DNA from: Streptomyces sp. NBC_01216 | GTDB lineage: Bacteria > Actinomycetota > Actinomycetes > Streptomycetales > Streptomycetaceae | NCBI RefSeq assembly: GCF_035994945.1 | Contig: NZ_CP108677.1 | Coordinates: 3,162,001 to 3,226,000, forward strand | Length of the DNA: 64,000 nucleotides | Direction: 5' to 3' | Shown here: one piece after another, positions 62,202 through 64,000 of the stretch | Layout of the letters: every line of letters starts with the position of its first letter | Numbering within the stretch: position 1 is the first letter of the stretch | Program-made: the position numbers and the translations under genes | The notes under the pieces: model-generated | The model's database searches: none | What the model was told of the DNA's origin: nothing | Seen by the model: the letters and a program-made list of their open reading frames with translations, nothing else

Positions 62202-62546
62202 ATGACGACCACCGAGGCGGCCGAGGTCACCCCCGAGACCGCCGAGCCGGACCACGCCCACGGCGTGCACGGCTACCACCAGCAGAAGGACGAGCACCTC
62301 AAGCGCCTGCGCCGGATCGAGGGCCAGGTCCGCGGCCTGCAGCGGATGGTCGACGAGGACGTCTACTGCATCGACATACTCACTCAGGTCTCCGCCTCCA
62401 CCAAGGCACTGCAGTCCTTCGCGCTCCAGCTCCTGGAGGAGCACCTGCGCCACTGCGTCGCCGACGCGGCGCTCAAGGGCGGCGACGAGGTCGAGGCGAA
62501 GGTCGAGGAGGCCACCAAGGCCATCGCGCGGATGCTGCGCACCTGA
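62202..62546 (+). CDS. csoR: Copper-sensing repressor CsoR
   Basis: A 114-residue all-helical repressor that leaves DNA on binding Cu(I). The Cys-His-Cys copper ligands are at C56, H81 and C85, exactly the 25/4 spacing of CsoR. The conserved helix LKRLRRIEGQVRGLQRMV contacts DNA. The N-terminal 25 residues are variable and His-containing. The ATG at 62202 follows GGGAGGA. No copZ or copA gene follows, so it acts on distant targets as well as itself through the palindrome upstream. Confidence 0.94.
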   Translation: MTTTEAAEVTPETAEPDHAHGVHGYHQQKDEHLKRLRRIEGQVRGLQRMVDEDVYCIDILTQVSASTKALQSFALQLLEEHLRHCVADAALKGGDEVEAKVEEATKAIARMLRT

Positions 62547-62548
62547 GA

Positions 62549-62571
62549 GCCCGTCGGGTGACCTTCGGCCG
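62549..62571 (+). repeat. Dispersed 3'-end repeat, copy 3
   Basis: GCCCGTCGGGTGACCTTCGG plus CCG starts 2 bp after the csoR stop and can fold with the following GACAGGCTC into a hairpin. It matches copies at 51491 and 37085 at 20 of 23 positions. Confidence 0.65.
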
Positions 62572-62744
62572 ACAGGCTCCGAGCCGAGACGCGGACCCCG
62601 CAGACCCGGCGACCCGGGACCACCGAAACCCGACACAAGGGGTCAGATCGGACGAAACGGGCAGGCTTCAGGATGTGCCCACCTGGCCGAAACTCGACGG
62701 TGAGCCACACCGACGCGATGGCGGACCGCATGCGCCCGGCCCGG

Positions 62745-62948
62745 TCAGCGCCCCGGCCCGCTGCCGCCGCCCCGGCCGGACGGCTCCGCGGCGACCCGCA
62801 GCACCTCGTCGATCCGGTCCGGGCTGAGCCGCTCACCCTCGGCGGCCGACGCCGCGATGATCAGCTCGCCACACAGTTCGATCTCGGCGAGGGCGACGCA
62901 CTCCTGGTCGGTGGGCACGATCGCGGTACTGGGCGGAGCCACGCGCAT
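62745..62948 (-). CDS. Small conserved protein of unknown function
   Basis: A 67-residue protein: MRVAPPSTAIVPTDQECVAL, then AEIELCGELIIAASAAEGERLSPDRIDEVLRVAAEPSGRGGG. One amphipathic helix region with two cysteines (C17, C26) and a disordered Gly/Arg tail. It resembles uncharacterised short Streptomyces proteins found at this place. The ATG at 62948 follows AGGAAGAGGTG. No function can be assigned. Confidence 0.7.
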   Translation of the reverse strand: MRVAPPSTAIVPTDQECVALAEIELCGELIIAASAAEGERLSPDRIDEVLRVAAEPSGRGGGSGPGR

Positions 62949-63048
62949 TCACCTCTTCCTGCCGGCGTCGGTCTCCCAGCGTAGGGAGCCCGCCACACGC
63001 CGCGCATGACACGTCCGGACCATTTGTCCGTGGCCCGACGGCCCCCGG

Positions 63049-63876
63049 CTACGCCTCGATCCGGCCCGCGTAGATGTCCTTGCGCTCCGGGAGCCGGACG
63101 ACGACCGGCGCGCCGAAGCCGTACAGCAGGGTCGTCGACGCGACGGCGACCGTGCGCCCCTGGTTGGCGAAGCTGAACTGGTGCCGCACCTTGCGCAGCA
63201 GCCCCGCGCGGTCCAGATAAGCGTCGAAGGGCACCGTGTCCGTGGAGAACCCTTTCGCCGCCGCGGTCAGCGCCCCTCGTACCTGCGGCGAGGCGGCCCG
63301 CGCGGCCACCCCGATGTCCGCCACCCCCCGGTAGTGGCCGACCCTCACCCCCGCCAGCTCGACCTCGCCGACGTACGTCACGCGCCGCGCGCCGCGCAGC
63401 AGCTCGGCGGCGGCGGCCGGATCGGTGGCTCCGCCGGTGACGAGATTGCCGTCGTCGAGCGTGGTGGTGTCGACCCGGACCCACTTGTCCGCGGGGACCC
63501 CGGCCCCGCGGTTCTTCATGTAGAGCGCACCCGGTGCCAGGAGTTCGGTGATGGGCTGGTGCTCGCTGGCGCCGGTGGCGTCGCTGGGCAGGACGACCCG
63601 GAGTCGGCCGGTGCGCAGCCGGAAGTCGTAGGCGCCCTCGCCCCGGATGGTCACCCGGGTTCCGCCGGTCGCCATCTCCATCGACGTACTCGCCTTGGAG
63701 GTCCCCGCCCGGGCCAGCACCTCTGCCGCCGCCCGCACGGTCCGCGCCGGGTCACCGGCGGGCCTGGGGTCCTCGGCCGCGCCGCACCCGCCGGTGGCGA
63801 CCGCTCCGACGAGGGTGGCGGCGACGGCCCACGCGCCGCCGCGTCCGTGCCGCCGTCCGTACACCTCGACCACCAT
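63049..63876 (-). CDS. Lipoprotein of the LprG/LppX-like type
   Basis: A 275-residue predicted lipoprotein. The signal peptide GAWAVAATLVGAVATGGC ends in a lipobox-like TGGC with the cysteine near residue 29. The mature part is a beta-rich domain (SKASTSMEMATGGTRVTIRGEGAYDFRLRTG in blocks, KWVRVDTTTLDDGN, PFDAYLDRAGLLRKVRHQF), the pattern of the LprG/LppX/LprF lipid-carrier fold common in actinobacteria. The ATG at 63876 is chosen because it gives a proper signal peptide; upstream codons look non-coding. The remaining bases to 64000 hold its promoter only. Confidence 0.82.
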   Translation of the reverse strand: MVVEVYGRRHGRGGAWAVAATLVGAVATGGCGAAEDPRPAGDPARTVRAAAEVLARAGTSKASTSMEMATGGTRVTIRGEGAYDFRLRTGRLRVVLPSDATGASEHQPITELLAPGALYMKNRGAGVPADKWVRVDTTTLDDGNLVTGGATDPAAAAELLRGARRVTYVGEVELAGVRVGHYRGVADIGVAARAASPQVRGALTAAAKGFSTDTVPFDAYLDRAGLLRKVRHQFSFANQGRTVAVASTTLLYGFGAPVVVRLPERKDIYAGRIEA

Positions 63877-64000
63877 CGCCTGCCAACCCCCAAGACCGTG
63901 AAGCCGCTTGCCCGGGACGCACCCTCTTTCCGGGCGCCGAGGGCCTGGTGAGAACCCATCCGGATAACGACGGTCCCGGCCCCTCGTCACGCGCAGTACG

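Overview
The window is high-GC DNA with strong G/C bias at third codon positions, frequent GTG starts, 4-bp ATGA/GTGA gene overlaps and mycothiol genes. All of this points to a Streptomyces chromosome, core region. As far as I can recall, the backbone order follows the S. coelicolor stretch from phoP/phoR/phoU (SCO4230-4228) to csoR (SCO4136) and a lipoprotein gene (SCO4134), read in that direction. No rRNA, tRNA or CRISPR array was seen.

Layout. 0-4.4 kb: end of a secreted DUF461 protein, the PhoR-PhoP two-component system, a divergent promoter with two PHO-box clusters, phoU, the metallothionein-like mtpA and a GNAT gene. 4.4-5.1 kb: tyrosine-integrase remnant. 5.2-15.2 kb: gpmA, an MFS exporter, mshA with a YbjN gene, a methyltransferase, an NlpC/P60 hydrolase, a SpoIIE-type phosphatase, and three small genes ending in an XRE regulator with a palindromic operator. 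15.28-26.1 kb: accessory island. It holds a Tn7/Tn5053-like transposition operon (tnsA-tnsB-tnsC-tniQ plus a small ORF), a DUF4240 gene, an IS3 orfA remnant, a convergent restriction-modification pair, a GntR regulator and a gene fragment. 26.2-49 kb: Eis-like acetyltransferase, the anti-sigma factor RsiG, dtd, ygfZ, nur, nitrobindin, a 32-residue membrane peptide, a three-gene operon of related membrane proteins, a sulfurtransferase locus with a Cys-codon leader peptide, glnR, a LacI regulator, an HtrA protease with an MprAB-like two-component system, a PI-PLC, a 5'-nucleotidase and mshD. 49-51.5 kb: a YtrA-type GntR with an ABC transporter. 52-62 kb: phosphate block with ppk, CHAD, Nudix, pstSCAB, a Pit transporter and DUF47. 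62-64 kb: csoR, a small protein and a lipoprotein.

How the genes work together. Phosphate is the main theme. PhoR-PhoP senses starvation; PHO boxes lie before phoR/phoU and pstS. pstSCAB imports phosphate at high affinity and Pit at low affinity. ppk, CHAD and Nudix proteins probably handle polyphosphate. PhoU probably tunes the response. glnR (nitrogen), nur (nickel), csoR (copper), rsiG (c-di-GMP and sporulation) and mshA/mshD (mycothiol) make this a regulator-rich core segment. The island at 15.3-26.1 kb interrupts it and is the most unusual part.
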